Below, in pieces: positions 45,978-59,700 of a stretch of 64,000 bases of DNA. The number at the start of each line of letters is the position of its first letter. The stretch's first letter is position 1. The DNA is taken from assembly GCA_009733775.1 (NCBI GenBank), contig WOGZ01000117.1, positions 29,620 to 93,619 of the forward strand. The letters run 5' to 3'. Source of the DNA: Alectoria sarmentosa (taxonomy: Eukaryota; Ascomycota; Lecanoromycetes; Lecanorales; Parmeliaceae). The position numbers and the translations under genes were made by a program. The notes under the pieces are model-generated. The model did no database searches. It saw nothing but the letters and a program-made list of their open reading frames with translations, and was not told the DNA's origin.

Positions 45978-48829
45978 ATGTCCTTCTTTACAAAGCGCTT
46001 CGGCAAGAATGCGAGCGCTGTCCGGTCTGACGACCTTGGATCTGGCTCAGATGGAGACCTCAAAGAAAAGGACTCGGTTGCTATCAAAGCGAGCGGAATT
46101 GAAATGACACCCAGCGACGAACTGGAAACCGCTGCGCAACTCAAGGCGATAAAGAAGAAGCACGAGTGGGACCCCAATTTCTCCGAAGATCTCGTAGAGG
46201 GCATTGAAGAGGCCACCCAACACCACGATATCGGTGGAGAAGTTCGCTTGGTCGACGAGATCGTCGAGAATTCGCCCTACCCGGAAGTTCGCGCCGCAGT
46301 TCGGAACGTGAGTTCTTCTCCCAACACCACACCGGAGATCTGCGCATGCTGAGCATAGTTCGCAGTATGATGAGGACGTTCCTGTGGACACTGTTCGCGC
46401 TTGGGTCCTCGGAATGCTCTTGACCACAATCGCCTCTGGCCTGAACGCCCTTTTCGCTTTGCGCCAGCCTGCCATCACCATCACTTCCTTGACTGTCCAG
46501 TTGGTCGCCTACCCCCTCGGTATCGGATGGTATTATGCCATGCCTACGCGCAAGTTCCGTCTCTTTGGGAAGTCGTTTACTTTGAACAACGGGCCTTTCA
46601 ACATGAAGGAGCACACCATCATCGTCGTCATGGCTAATGTCAATGTTGCGGGTGAGACATCTCTCGTGCCAAATACAATGTCTGCGGCATAAGCTAACGT
46701 CTGCCAGGGGGTGTGGCATATGCCACTGATACTCTCACAGCGCAAAGAGGATTTTACGGACAGAATTTTGGATGGGGTTTCAACATTCTACTTTGCATAA
46801 CGACTCAGATGATGGGATACGGTCTTGCAGGACTCTTTCGTAGGGTCTTGGTCTGGCCAGGTGAATAAATCCTGCTACATCTCGCGTTACATATTCTAAT
46901 GAAAGCAGCTGCTATGATCTGGCCCACTACGTTGATCAACACGGCTCTTTTCTACGGTCTCCACGATCAGTCAAAGACCGACCCAACAAAATGCAATGGC
47001 TGGAGGATCTCTCGTTACAAATACTTCTTCATCGTCTTCACCTGTTCCTTCTGCTGGTACTGGTTCCCTGGCTTTATCGCGCCTTTTCTCAGTGTCTTCG
47101 CATTCGCAGTCTGGATTCGTCCCAACAATGTTACCGTAAACCAGCTTTTTGGCGGATGGACTGGAGTCTCGCTACTACCAATCACCTTCGATTGGACTCA
47201 AATTACCGCATACGCCTATAGTCCTCTCATCCCACCTTGGCACGCAATAGCCAATACTATGATTGGTTGTGTCATTTTCTGGTGGATCGCTACGATTGGA
47301 ATTCATTTCACGAACACATGGTACGGTGATTACCTCCCCATCAGCGACTCCCAGGCGTATGACAACACGGGAAACCTTTACAATGTCACCAACATCTTGA
47401 CGCCAAACTTCACTCTAGATTTGGATGCCTACCAGGCCTATTCGCCTCTGTTCCTCTCTACTACATTCTCCTTGACGTATGGTCTCTCTTTTGCAGCGAT
47501 TGCGGCTGTGATTGTCCAAACTGCGCTGTTCCACGGTGGAGATCTGTGGAAGAGGGTCCGAAATATCCGGACTGATGATGAAGACGTGCATCTACGGTAA
47601 GCCACTTCCTCATCCCTCCTTTCTTGATTGATTATGGACCCAAAAGAACGTTTCGGGGCAAAACAATCTTGCAGCTTCCCGTGGGCGTTACGGGCAGCCT
47701 TTTGAAGTAGGCTTTTGTGTCTTAGAGGCGGTGCTGACTCTGAGCCATTCCAGAATGATGAAAAAATACAAAGATGTACCTCAGTGGTGGTACGCCGTGA
47801 TGTTCATCATCATGATTGGTATATCTCTAGGGGTTTGCTTAGGATACCCGACCAATATGCATTGGTGGGGTTTCTTCGTGTCCATCATTATCTCCATCAT
47901 CTGGTTCGTCCCAATCGGTCTTATTCAGGGCATGACAAGTATCCAACTTGGACTGAACGTCTTTACGTAAGTTCCTAAAACCCCGACCTAGTTGTACCGT
48001 CGCCTAGAGCGAAATTGACTCATATTAACGCAGGGAATTCTTGACCGGGTACATCCAGCCAGGCCGCCCAGTTGCTATGATGCTCTTCAAGACCTACGGC
48101 TACATCACAATGTCTCAAGGCCTCTATTTCACCCAAGATCTGAAACTAGGCCAGTACATGAAGATCCCATGGCGTTCCATGTTCATGGCGCAGACTGTCG
48201 CCACTCTCTGGGCTTGCATCGTCCAAGTTGCAGTCCTCGAATGGGCCCTTGGCGGCGCCATCACGGATGTTTGCACTGAGCACCAGGTCAACAAGTTCAA
48301 TTGCCCCAACGGTCGCGTCTTCTTCAACGCTTCCGTCATCTGGGGTCTCATCGGTCCTCAGCGCATCTTCTCCCCTGGCTCCATCTACGCCAACCTCCAA
48401 TGGTTCTGGATGGCCGGCGCACTGGCACCAGTCGTCTTCTACCTCCTCGCTCGCGCCTTTCCCCGCTCTAATTTCCGCTATCTCTCCGCTCCCCTCATCT
48501 TCGGTGGCAGTGGTGACATCCCGCCGGCTACTCCTCTCAACTATCTCGCTTGGGGCCTCGTGGGCTACGTTTTCAACAAATACATCAGGAACAAGTACCG
48601 AGGCTGGTGGATGCGCTTTAATTACATCACGTCGGCGGGCTTGGATACCGGGCTGGCTATTTGCACCATCATCATCATTTTGACAGTCAATTTGACCAAC
48701 ACGGCCATGCCGAGCTGGTGGGGGGTCAGCGTCGCGAACAATAATATGGATAATCTGGACAGCGCGGTCAAGATACCGAACCCGAACCCGACCGCTCCGG
48801 GAAGGTTCTTCGGACCGACGGTGTGGTGA
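45978..48829 (+). CDS. OPT-family oligopeptide transporter, 821 aa, six exons
   Basis: Exons are 45978-46307, 46366-46651, 46708-46860, 46909-47596, 47754-47966 and 48034-48829; all GT-AG introns agree in phase to 822 codons. The protein has a 110-residue hydrophilic N-terminus, then about 14 to 16 membrane segments. Peptide-clade OPT landmarks are present in variant form: NNGPFNMKEH near residue 180 (family NPGPFNxKEH), MKIPWRSMF near 600 (family KIPPR), and a GSGDIPPATPLNYL block near 720. It acts in the plasma membrane as an H+-coupled importer of small peptides, possibly glutathione-like; the substrate is not deducible. The C-terminus ends in FFGPTVW, as often in this family. The fourth intron is longest (157 bases). 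It converges with the APC permease. Confidence 0.92.
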
Positions 48830-49245
48830 GTGAGTGTTTGAGCGAAAATGGAATAAGGGCAAGGTGGGGTTTCGAGGGAAATTTGTAGGATATGAAATCA
48901 GTGTCTGCTGAAGCCTCAATGGCTTGCCTCGTAACGAATCTTCTTTTTTTAATAGTTCAAAAACATCATACCACTATCACTCCTCCTACAATTGATGTTT
49001 CCCAAGCAAGCTGTGGCTGCCTATATCTTGGCATCCCGCAATCCAACCCTTTACACCAACGATCGACCGTGAACGCAACAAGACATTACTCGACGCCATG
49101 ATGTATGGAACTTGAATTAGTAGAGACGATGTTCAGAATGCTTTTGTGAATCTTTCAAGCGGCACTACATCGCCCGTGAACAAAGGCCAGTCAATAATTC
49201 CTTGTAGAATCCGATCATGTTGCACGATATGGGGTTCGTGGGTAA

Positions 49246-49333
49246 GATGATGATGATGATGATGATGATGGGGATGGGGATGATGATGATGATGATGATG
49301 AGAATGATGATATGGATGGGGATGGGGGTGGGC
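49246..49333 (+). repeat. GAT microsatellite with GGGGAT variants
   Basis: About 88 bases mostly of GAT repeats with interspersed GGGGAT units. Confidence 0.85.
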
Positions 49334-49480
49334 GTGTTATGGATAGGGATAGGGGTTTACGAGTCCAGATTTTGGATTTGGGCTTTCCTCCCAGCAGCTG
49401 TCACTTTTTGCTCTTAGTAAGTAAATTAATCACCTTGTTTGGTTGTGGTTGTGGTATGGTATATAAGACCGCACTACTTT

Positions 49481-49617
49481 AGGGGAGTTTGGGGAGTTTG
49501 GGGAGTTTGGGGGAGCTCAGGGAGTATGGGGAGCTTAGGGAGCTTAGGTAGTTTGGAAAGTTTGTGGAGTGTGGGCTAGACGATCGATCGATCGATCCAT
49601 CGATCCATCCATCCATC
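49481..49617 (+). repeat. GGGGAGTTT minisatellite and GATC/ATCC tract
   Basis: Three good copies of GGGGAGTTT start at 49481, followed by diverged units (GGGAGCTCA, GGGAGTATG, GGGAGCTTA, GGGAGCTTA) and then a tetranucleotide tract of CGAT and CCAT words at 49580-49617. Confidence 0.75.
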
Positions 49618-50808
49618 TTACTTACGGAGGTCTGCGGCACCAAAAAGTCCTATGTACATAGCACCCCTAATGCCAAGAAAAAGAATTTCAGATGTCGGAA
49701 AATCGCCCCCCGCCTGCCTGCCTGAAGGGTGGCCTACCTTAGTAGACAAATGCGCTCAGTCTCGGAATTGTGTCGGAACGGGGCCCTGGTCTTACCTTAC
49801 CTTACCTCAGCGTGTGACTTATTGCCCCCCCACCCTTATTGGGCTTTTTCAAGGGTAAGACGCCGCTGCGTTCAGTGTCTACGCTCTCCCTGGAAATTCT
49901 TCTAGGGTCCTCGGTGTTACCAAAATTAAATTGCAGAGCGCCAGCGAAAATCGCAGAATGCATGTTCTATCAACTTGTATGGCTCGACAACGAAAGTCTC
50001 GATCATAAAACATTTGGCTTATAAGTTACTCAACTCGATTAATTATAAGATTCTCTAACGAGAAGTACGAGCGTACGTTGGATTGTTGAAAAACCATTCG
50101 ACTCCAAAATACCGCCTCAGTGCAGTTTATTTTTGTAACACCGAGGGGTCTTCGATTATAAGGCTACTTTACCGTACCTTTCGAAGATACCTAGGGTTAG
50201 GGCTGTTACTGTACTGGCGCTGTGCAAGGACTTTCGATGTTTTATCTTCGTAATGAGCGTATTTGTTTGTCCAGGCAGGCCACCGGGGGCGGGGGGTATC
50301 GCTCCCACGGCGCCACGCGTAACACCCACTTTTCTTTCATCCTTTCTTTCTCTCTTTCATCACTTACAATACGTAGCTTTCGATCATCGTTCGTTCGCCA
50401 GCAACCATCATCTGGTCTGTTTTTTATCGCTGAAAATTTGACCTGGGAAAAGAGCGTTTGAGTGTAAGTCAGGAATCGCCTCGTTGAAGCTTGTCTAGAC
50501 CGTTTGTTTCAACGGTGACCTTTTTTCAGGTATCTATCTGGTCCGAGGGCCTTGAGAACGGATGGTGGTGAGGTTGCAGTGGAAGGGAATTCCCGGCGCG
50601 GGGGGGAGGCTGTCTTGGACGGTCGGTCGTCTTTTTCGTTTTACGGAAGTGCGCTGGTTATGTATGTACAAAAAGCTAGCAATACCGAGAACATACTCGG
50701 GCATCGAACGGAAGAAGTATGTTTATGGATCAACCATCTAACCTCGTCTTTCCTTGCTATCGTGTCACAAAAACAGCTACACATAATTTTACAGAGAACT
50801 AACGACGA

Positions 50809-52695
50809 CTAATCCGTATGCTCATCCTTGGGCAGCTCCACGATCTGCCCATCAACGTACAGATTCGATAGCTTCGGCCCCGGATATTTGGTTCGGGCGT
50901 GGATGAACCACCACGCGATTGTGAGGATGAGGACCCCGACGAGGATGACGCTGTTGTAGTTCATGGTTGATTCCGTGGTCGGGTACACGTATGCTGCATC
51001 GCGCGTCATCAGCTTTTGGCAACGATGGGAAGCGCAATCGACTCACGGAAGCAGAACATGATGTTGAAGAAGACAATCAGCAGCACGGCGATGGCGTTGA
51101 CGGCATAGCCCGCCGAACCCATCCAAAACGGTCCCTTGGGCACATTCTTCCGGCCCGTCAAGAGATGGGGCCCGATGGCGAGAGCGTACGACATGGTTGT
51201 GAGGATGATGAAGGAGCCCACCAAGTCGGTGAAGGCGGTTTTGCTGCCGAGCTGGATGGCGCCGAAACAGGTGCAGAGGAAAGCTGCGAGGACGGTGGCG
51301 GGGACGGGGCAGCTGAGCTTCTCGTTGACTTGCGAGAAGAAGCCGGAAAAGGGCGTGGCGTTGTCGCGGGCTAGGGCCCACCATATGCGACCAACCTGAG
51401 CACGTCAGAGGATTGTAATATGGCTTTTGCTTCAGGTGGAAGAGACGTACTGTGAGGAATGTACCGAGTACACAGATCATGATGGAGAGGAAGAGTATCA
51501 AAAGCAGGCCGAAAGTGGCGCCCTTGTTGCCCGTAGCTTGGGAGTACACGACTGCGAGAGGAAAGGACCCGTTGCTGCCGACGACGGCTGTCAGGTCGTT
51601 GATGCCGTAGAGGATGGCAATAGCGTAGAGGAAGGATGCTAGCAAAATTAGCACGGCGATGTTCGATGCTCTCGACGAAACCCACTCAGTGTGCCCAAGA
51701 TGATCTGTGCTCCCACAGCTCGAGGCATGTCTCTGGCTGGATTCGGCAATTCCTCAGACATGTGGGTTACGGCATCTGGGGTACCAATCGTAAAGGCACC
51801 ATTGAGCACGCCAGTCAAGAAGGTGACCCCATTGTTCCAGCCCACCGCATTGTTCTGGCTGAAGTCACCCCATACGGCCGAGTTACTAGCATGTACTTTC
51901 GGCATCGCTGCGACCACGATGATGGTTATCAGTCCGCCAACAATTACGAGGAACAACCCAATCTGGTTCAAGACTGGCAATAAACGGTTCCCAAACACCA
52001 CCAGCGCACAGCAGGACCAGGTGATCAGAATAAAAGCGACGTAGACGTGCCATGGCTTGATGATGAGGTCCGGGTGGAAGACTGCGTACATTTGCACCGC
52101 TACGTTTGATGGGATGGACACGATGGAGGCGAGATCAAATATCCATCCGAAGAAGTTGAGGGAGCCGGTGAAGAAGCCGAGGACGCGGCCATAGCGGGGG
52201 CCGGGGGTCACTGAGGCCCAGTGGTAGACGCCGCCGGCGGAGGGGATGGATGATGTGAGCTGACATGGTGTCAGTAAGAACCATGAAATAGGGATTCCGC
52301 CATCGGTGGGAGAAGTACCTCAGCAATGGATGCAGCAATAAAGCCATAGTAGAAGCACGCAACCAAGAGCTCATAAAGGACTCCAGCCGGTCCGCCATTA
52401 TCTACCACATCATCAGTATCTCCACCTTCTCGGATGTTTCAGGTCACCAACTTATAGAGACAGCAATAGAGCCGCCCAAGGCGACCCATGCGTTGTCAAT
52501 GGTAAGCGCCAACCCGCAAATACTGAGGAGGCCATAATGTCGCTGCAGCTGATCTCGATGCCCAGATGCATTGACGACCTTTTCACCCTGTATGATCGAC
52601 GTCCTCCGGTCGACACCATCCATCTTTTCCGCATCGCGGCCATGCGTTCTCAGATCTTCCCATCCTCGATCTTGGTTCAGGTTCTCCATTGCCAT
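50809..52695 (-). CDS. APC-family amino-acid/choline-type permease, 540 aa, six exons
   Basis: Exons are 52452-52695, 52319-52401, 51686-52259, 51451-51638, 51047-51395 and 50809-50993; phases agree and the sum is 541 codons. Intron 1 has a weaker donor (GTTGGT) but is needed for the conserved NNGGPAGVLYE block. Other landmarks are IPSAGGVYHWAS after helix 2, the FGNRLLPVLNQIG stretch, GTPDAVTHMSEELPNPARDM in the middle, GRIWWALARDNATPFS, and a C-terminal PYVYPTTESTMNYNSVI. This is the fungal GABA/choline permease branch of the APC superfamily: twelve helices, plasma membrane, H+-coupled uptake of an amine or amino acid. The exact substrate is open. A TATATAAT word at about 52775 and a TTATCG GATA-type site nearby lie 65 to 90 bases upstream of the start. 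Confidence 0.9.
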
Positions 52696-53763
52696 GGCTC
52701 GGCTCTCGGCGAATGATTGCTCGCTAACTAGCTCTTCTCGGCTAGTCTGGAGTCGCGTGTCTTATCGCGCGCGCTATATAATAATATTGCGTACTTTAGT
52801 CTCCTGCAGGTGGGTTTGGTGTATATCTGTTGTTTGGTTGGTTTTGAATCCTCGGGAAAAAAAAAGGAAGTTGCAAAGATGCAGGCATCAGAATTGTCAG
52901 CTTTTGCATCTTTGGTGGTGATGTCAGGGCAGCTGCGTTCAGCTGCTATCTTTGCGTGGGATCTAAGGGGGATCAAATGTAATCGTGCAGATAAGATGCC
53001 GCTCGTTGATGATCCCAGGTAATTGCTACACTTCATCCAAGATCCCTCACCCTGCTTTCCCACCAATCATGATTCACGTCTAAAAGTCTCGGTAGCTAAA
53101 ATCCTTCTGCGGTCAAGATTGCCCAAGATTGTCAAAGTCAGTAAGCGACTCACCTGATGATGGTGGACACATATGGACTGTGATTTGAACATGGCCGTTT
53201 GAAGATCATGCGAATCTTGAAATCTACTTCTCTGCTGGCGGGAGATAGTCGTTGACGTCGCAGCTGGCGAAAACGTGGAAGGTGCATGAACGCTGGCGGG
53301 ATGGCTTGGATTTTCTCCGTCTGACACTCGTGGGACCTTCCTTTTATGGAGAAGCGGGAGTCGTCATATCCTTAGCAAAGGTGGCCTTAGCGGCGCGTAA
53401 ACACTGTTGACTTCCACGGCAAATCTGTATGTCCGTCAACATCAGTTCCAGAAAGCTGGTCAAACAGTGTAAGAATCTTATCCTCATTTTTGATTCTATC
53501 GCAATAACAGGAACATGTTTCCGTTCCGAATGTCACTTTTTCTGGAACCTAGCCTGACGTTCGAGGGGTACTACAAACATCGCTTTTCATTGTAGTCTCA
53601 TAAATTCCACCATTTCATTGACAGGACGCCCACATTACAGCCCACTCTCTACTACAACGGTAACTCTTGACCTCTTCTTGCACCCAAGCACGCACATCCC
53701 TACCCTAGACTGTCTCCTCCATCTATCCATCCAATTGTCCACCGACCACTCCGTCTTCTTCTT
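52696..53763. other. Intergenic, permease promoter and glucan synthase 3' flank
   Basis: Contains the TATA-like word near 52775. Other ORFs (52728-53066, 53067-53327) are unsupported. A pyrimidine-rich stretch precedes 53764 and is the 3' flank of the glucan synthase gene. Confidence 0.45.
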
Positions 53764-56700
53764 TTACGCCTTACTCAACTGTTCCTTCCGGAAAAATGCC
53801 CCAAACCCGATCGGCACGGCCAATTGGAACAGCAACGCGATCCAAAACCACGCCGAGGCCAGCCCTTCTCGGGGATTGATGCAGAGATCCGGGAACACGT
53901 TTCCGGGGCCAATCTTGTCCGGCGCCGTCGCTCGCGCCACTATGGTTGCGAGGGAGCCGAGCATTTGCGCCGCGATCAGGGTGAAGAGGACATGGAAGCG
54001 CGTTAGGGTTTGGAGGAGTATCATTCCGAAGCCTGTGAGATGGATGGTGGTCTTAGCTGAATGGAATGGATATGCGGGTGCAAGATATGAGAAGGCAGAC
54101 TGACCGACCCCCTGTACTGCATCCAATACTCCCAGCCACAACCATAACGATCGTCCAGCAACACCACTGGCGATCGGTCCCTTTATCCAGGGCAGATACT
54201 GGCCTATGTTTGACGTGCCCCAGAGGATCTGAGCCCAGCGAGGGGCACCAAGTCCCATGGCGAATACGGGGAGGACCCAAGAATGGCTTTTCGACAAGTG
54301 GGAGAACAAATAGAGGAATACAATCCATATGCCGATGAAAAACACGATGATCAGAATCACGATCAGCCACGCTGGCACTGCTTGACTCGACCACAGGTAT
54401 AGCCAGTTCCGGCCGTACGGGGCGGATAAAAAGTAGTTCTGTATCACCACGACGACGAAGAACCACTGCAGGGTTGATGAGTCAGCTGGACCGATAACGA
54501 CAAGACACTGATTACGGAGAATTTTGGGAGCATACTATGATTATCCTCCGGTTGAATAGTGAGGAATAGAATGATGGTATGTTTCCCGGCGCTTGGCGGT
54601 AGTATGTGGGCAGACCCACGAACAGTACCACGCCGGCGCTCCACATCACACATGCAAGAATGATGCAGACGGGTACAAGAATCTTTGGATACGAGTTCAG
54701 GTTCGCGACGACAGATACAGTGCCCTGTGCTTTGCCGAGCGCGGCTCCCCAATACCATAGTGCTACCACATATATTTGTTGCGTTCCTTGTAACACACAC
54801 GCTCGATAGACGAATGATGTGACCGGCGCGCCACCTGTGCGCGTATCAGCATCTCATCGAGGCCAGGTATGTGGATGTGGCAATGGTAAGACTGGTATGC
54901 TACGTACCTTCATCTGCGAAATTGACCGCGAAGTACAGCGCTCCGCTCGCGGAAGCCAGGGCATAGAAACCCGTCGCGACATGGTGAAGCCAGCCTATGC
55001 TACTAGGTTGGGACGCAAGAGGCGAGATACCAATGAGGAAGAATGCTAGACCGTAGAAAAGAAATGGAAGAGATACGACGTAAACCGTCTGCAGTCGTCG
55101 GTAGAGTAGCCACCATCCAAGCGAGGCAGCTAGGTATATTGATGCAATAGCGTACAGTTTATTTGCGGATTCACCAACTGTCCCGTTGAGAAGCGTGATT
55201 TGATACGAGTTAGCGGCTATTATCTGGCCCTAGTGATCACTCGATGTAAGCAGGATCACTCGCTATCTGGACCGGGGCGTGGGGTCTCTCACAAAGGCTA
55301 GAAGGAACGAATAGACAGGCCAGTCTCCAATTTTCATGCGTAGGATTCGCTTTAAACCTGCAGGGGGCTTGTGGTTACTCCCTAAACCAAATTCCTTCTT
55401 TCTGGCCTCTCTTTTCCTAATCGCTTCCGCCACTGCTTCAGGGGACTGTTTTCCCGGAAAATGACCCTCTGATGCCTTGCGTAACTCGGCAGCACGGAGC
55501 TTACCAAACCAAGATTTCTCGCTTTTGAGGAGGTACTCTTCGATGCAGAGCTGGCTCTCAGAACTCTTCCCGTTCAGCTTTCTTAGTTTCTCCTTGAACT
55601 TGGTTTCGTATTGCCCATCCGGGTCTGAAAAAAAGGGCGTCACATTTTGCAAAATGTTGTCCGGCTTCTCTCCTTGGACATCTGATGTGCTTAGGACGGA
55701 TATACCGCCGTGCGGAAAGAAGTGTGGTCCCAAGCTGGGGAACGAGTCTACAGCATGAGGAGTGTGTATAACGTTGAATTTGACGGAGTTGGCAGCTCCA
55801 CGAATGGCAGCATTGGAAGATGAAGTACCACTGATAGAGGTAGCAGTACTGTCAGAGTTGTAACCACTGAAGGAATCGGCCCAATTGACGGAGGTAGGAG
55901 CGGTAGAGTTAGATTGAGTCCTCCCATGTGCCCTGGACACGCCGGACAGCGGTGTCATTGGTGTTAACCTAGATGTGTAGTAGGCACTTCTGGGTCTGAC
56001 AGGGGCACTTGGGGTATAGGGTGGTCGAACGGAGTCTTCATCGCTAGAGAACGGAGAATACTTGGGGGAAAGTAGCGCGCTTGCTCGACGGGCGCTTAAT
56101 TGCATTCCCAACAATCTGACAGCTTTCTTATCATTCGGTTGCAGTTGCGGCATTGATTGTGACCGCCTCGTCTTGGGCCTCTCTAATGTTTTAGTGGTCT
56201 CTCGCTCACTAAGATGGTGTTTCGTACGAAGATCTGGCGAAGAGGGAGAGCAAGTAATTGGTGCTCGGCGATTACCGTCTGCTGGCTCCCCATCACTTTG
56301 CTTGCGGACCGCAGTAGTATTTATCCTTGCCACCGTGTTTAAGGACTTGGTCGAGAGTAATGGTGGTGGGGCCTTCCGTCTGCCGCTGGGGCCCATTTTA
56401 CTTCCAAGACCTGGACCCGATCGAGCGAGCAAATGGCCCTCGGAGAAAGAATTTAAGATTTTGCCCTGATCCGGAGCTTGGGAGATCCCAGAATGCGAAC
56501 GTAATTCTGAAATAGTACCTAGACCTCTGATCTGATTTGGGCCTTGCACCGCTGCGGGTCGTGGACGCAGCGAAGGTTTTACAAAGCGTGATTGCAGCAC
56601 ACCCAGCAAACCCGGAGTCTCCAGAATCGTCGGAGTACTTGGGGAATCGAAAGTTGGGCGCTTTTCCTTTGCCGCTTGCTTGTGACTGATTTCTATGGCC

Positions 56701-59700
56701 GAAGATTGAAGCTTTTCCAGATCTTCGACCCATTGGCTGACTGGGAAACGTTGTTTGGTAGCTCGAGCTCTCATAATGGCCCGGACATCCGATTTCGACT
56801 TCAGAGCGTTTTCAACGGCGATTTTCAGTTGCTGAATAAAATGCTTGGTTGTAGTCGATTCAATGGTGAACCACCAGCCGGGCATATTTCCGAGTCCTCC
56901 CACTCTAGCTCCTGCGCACATCTTGGGGTCAGCATTATCCTCCTTGGGATAGATATGTAAGCAAAGAGACGTCTGGCGGGCGAGAAAAGAGCCTCCTACC
57001 GCCGCCCATGTTATGCTATCGCGTGGGAACCCACGGATCTGAAATGTACGTACCAACGCATAGCACGCCTTTGCGACCAAATTCCACAGCCACTAATCCA
57101 AACGGCTCGTCTCTACTAGGCATTAGAGCAAAATCCGCCCCACTGAATATATACGGTGGAAGTGCGGTAAATTCGGGTTGTGAGAAGACTCTTCCGGTGT
57201 AGACTTTCATCATTTGAGCGAGTTTTATGGCCGCAAATTTGCCGTAGAGGTCAATTACGGGGCCTACACATATCAATTGCACGTGCGGGTGTCGTTCCAT
57301 GATAGATGGGAATACGTCCGCTATTGCATCAACCCCTTTCTGATTGGACCATCTGCAGATCGCGAAGTCAGCATGGCTTCTCTGACACAGATTCCTAGAC
57401 TACAAGACAGGTCTGGGATATGAGACCGGCTTATGGCTCGCGAGACATGTCTTGCGATCCAGGCCCAAGGATTCAATAAAGTAGATTGGCTCCGAAATAT
57501 GCACTCACCTTCCGACGAACACGAAAAGTTCTGCTTGAGGATCTTGCTTTAGCCTACGCATGCATTGGGGTCAGCAATTTTTGTTTACAGTAAGTAAGGC
57601 TTTGAGAGGTCAAATCGGACTGAAAAATCAATGCACCGATATCCTTCCCAAACATGTCTTGTTTTCGATTACGGAAAAGAAGGAATCGCCCATTTTGAGT
57701 ACGCACCCAGCCCAATCTTGCGCTTGCTGTTTCAGTCTGGGTTTGGAAGCTTCGAGTTCCTCGTTCACGGAGATTTCTTCTGTTTTGATCTGTTCTCCAT
57801 ACCATGATCCGGTGTCGGTCGGGTCCGGATTCGGCAGTCCCCCAACATCCTTCATGCCCCAAAAAATAGGGTATCTTGCGAAGGCGCGCTTGCCGTATTT
57901 AGTAGATACCCCAACAGCGCCAAACCCTTTTTGATGAATGCGCAAGTAACTCGCGCCAGCATGTAACAAATCTGCCACGCGGGTCGCGGTCAGTAACATT
58001 GGACGCTACAAGGGCAAAAACTGACAAACGCACTAAAGACTTCTCCAAATCGAACATACTTCTGCACCACCTACGCAAAGGCATTAGCGTTGTATCATGG
58101 ATCTAGCTGTTGCACGTCTTACAGCAGGGTCAAGATTGTATATTTCGCAGACTTCTTGGCTTTCTGGTTCGGAGCGCATGGGCCAAAGGCCTTGGAACTC
58201 AGCGTTATGGAGAGATAAGAGACAAGGGACGATCTTCGGCAGCAAATGCAACGGAGCAACGGCCCCATGATAATCATTTATGTGGTAAAGGTCGATTGGA
58301 AACCTTTTCATGATTTCCGCGATGCAGGAATTCCAGGCGGAATAATAGACCGCACTCTCGAGGTCGTCCATGCGAGTTGGATATGGGTCCGCCTTTGTTT
58401 GTTGTCTGAAGATAGGTGCGTCTAGTAAAACATAGGTAATGTTCTCTACTGTGTGGTATTGAGTCTTGATCTCGTACATACTGCCTAGCACTTTGATTGC
58501 TATACTTTCCGCTGGACGGTCAATGGGATACTTGATATCTCCAATGCTGATTGCGGTCAGAATGCATTCGTAGACTTGGAGGGTAACACTCGCCAAGGGA
58601 TCACCCATATTAAAGTTTGGTGCTTGAGATTCTTGCCCATTAGCGACGACATAACACCCAGTCCGCCAATCTTGACTTTAACAGCCCAGTCTTCTATCTC
58701 ATATTCCATCGTTGCAATCAGTACTGTGAGCCGTTTCGGAGTCGTTGGAGTGATTGGAGTGGCAACCTGTACAAAATGTTTGGCCTGTCTGAACTCGTTT
58801 GATATACCGATGTCAGAAGGCTTGGTCGGTGAGAGTTGAGGCTCACAAATATCGTATTCGAGACCTTGCGCTTTTTCTCGCTTGAATATTTGACGCAGGT
58901 TCCCTATTTCCAGTCCTTTTTTTGGTGCTATTCCAAACTCGTTGAGCTTCACGCCGTAGAATGACCTCACGAAGGCCCAAACAGCTGCACCACCAGAAAT
59001 TATGGGTATCAACCAGAGGAGGATGTAAAGAGCCAGTTGGTTCCAGCGAGAACCGATGGGTGTTAGCTGAAATCGGTAATCAGCGTCGTTCAAAGTTACT
59101 TGCCAGCCCAGGAATGGAGAAGGCGGGGGTTCAGAAATATTAATAACGTTGTTGATAAGCGAAAGGGGGGGAATACGATCCAGCACATAGTCATCATCGA
59201 TATCCCCATACACCCTAGTCTGGTCTGGCTGGCCATCTGGATTGATACCCCATAAATTCAGAGACACTTGCGCTGGCCATTCGGAAACAAAATCGAAGAT
59301 CCAGATATTGTCGTTTCTCATCTGCATTTGATTGGCGACTCCCTCATCGTACCCATGTTGATTGAATACACCCTCGAGAAAAACCTGAGGAAATTGTCGC
59401 TGGCGGGAACCAATACCCAAATCGGCTTGCTGAACATGATCGCTGCTTCCAACAAGGCGACTCCAATACTGCACAATTACGTGCTCTCCGTCCCAATCTT
59501 GAAGTTTAGTACCAGACCAGACTTTTGGTGCCAGGGTAGTATTGGGACTTTCACCATTGCCATAATCTTCCCAATCACTGTACGTTGTACCAAAGTTCAG
59601 GGAATAGCGGAACATATCTGCCCCTGCAGCTTTGTGTGACACGTAGAGACTGTTGTTAGCATCTTTGAAAAGCAAGCTTGAGCTATAGTTGGCGGAGTTG

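Larger units (their letters stand above)
48830..50808. other. Convergent intergenic region with simple repeats
   Basis: About 2 kb between the 3' ends of the OPT gene and the permease gene. Holds a GAT/GGGGAT array (49246-49333), GGGGAGTTT-type minisatellite units (49481-49570) and a GATC/ATCC tract (49580-49617). No gene supported. Confidence 0.55.

Noticed and set aside
49246..49617. CRISPR-like array
   Set aside because: Only simple microsatellite and minisatellite units without spacers; the genome is eukaryotic.
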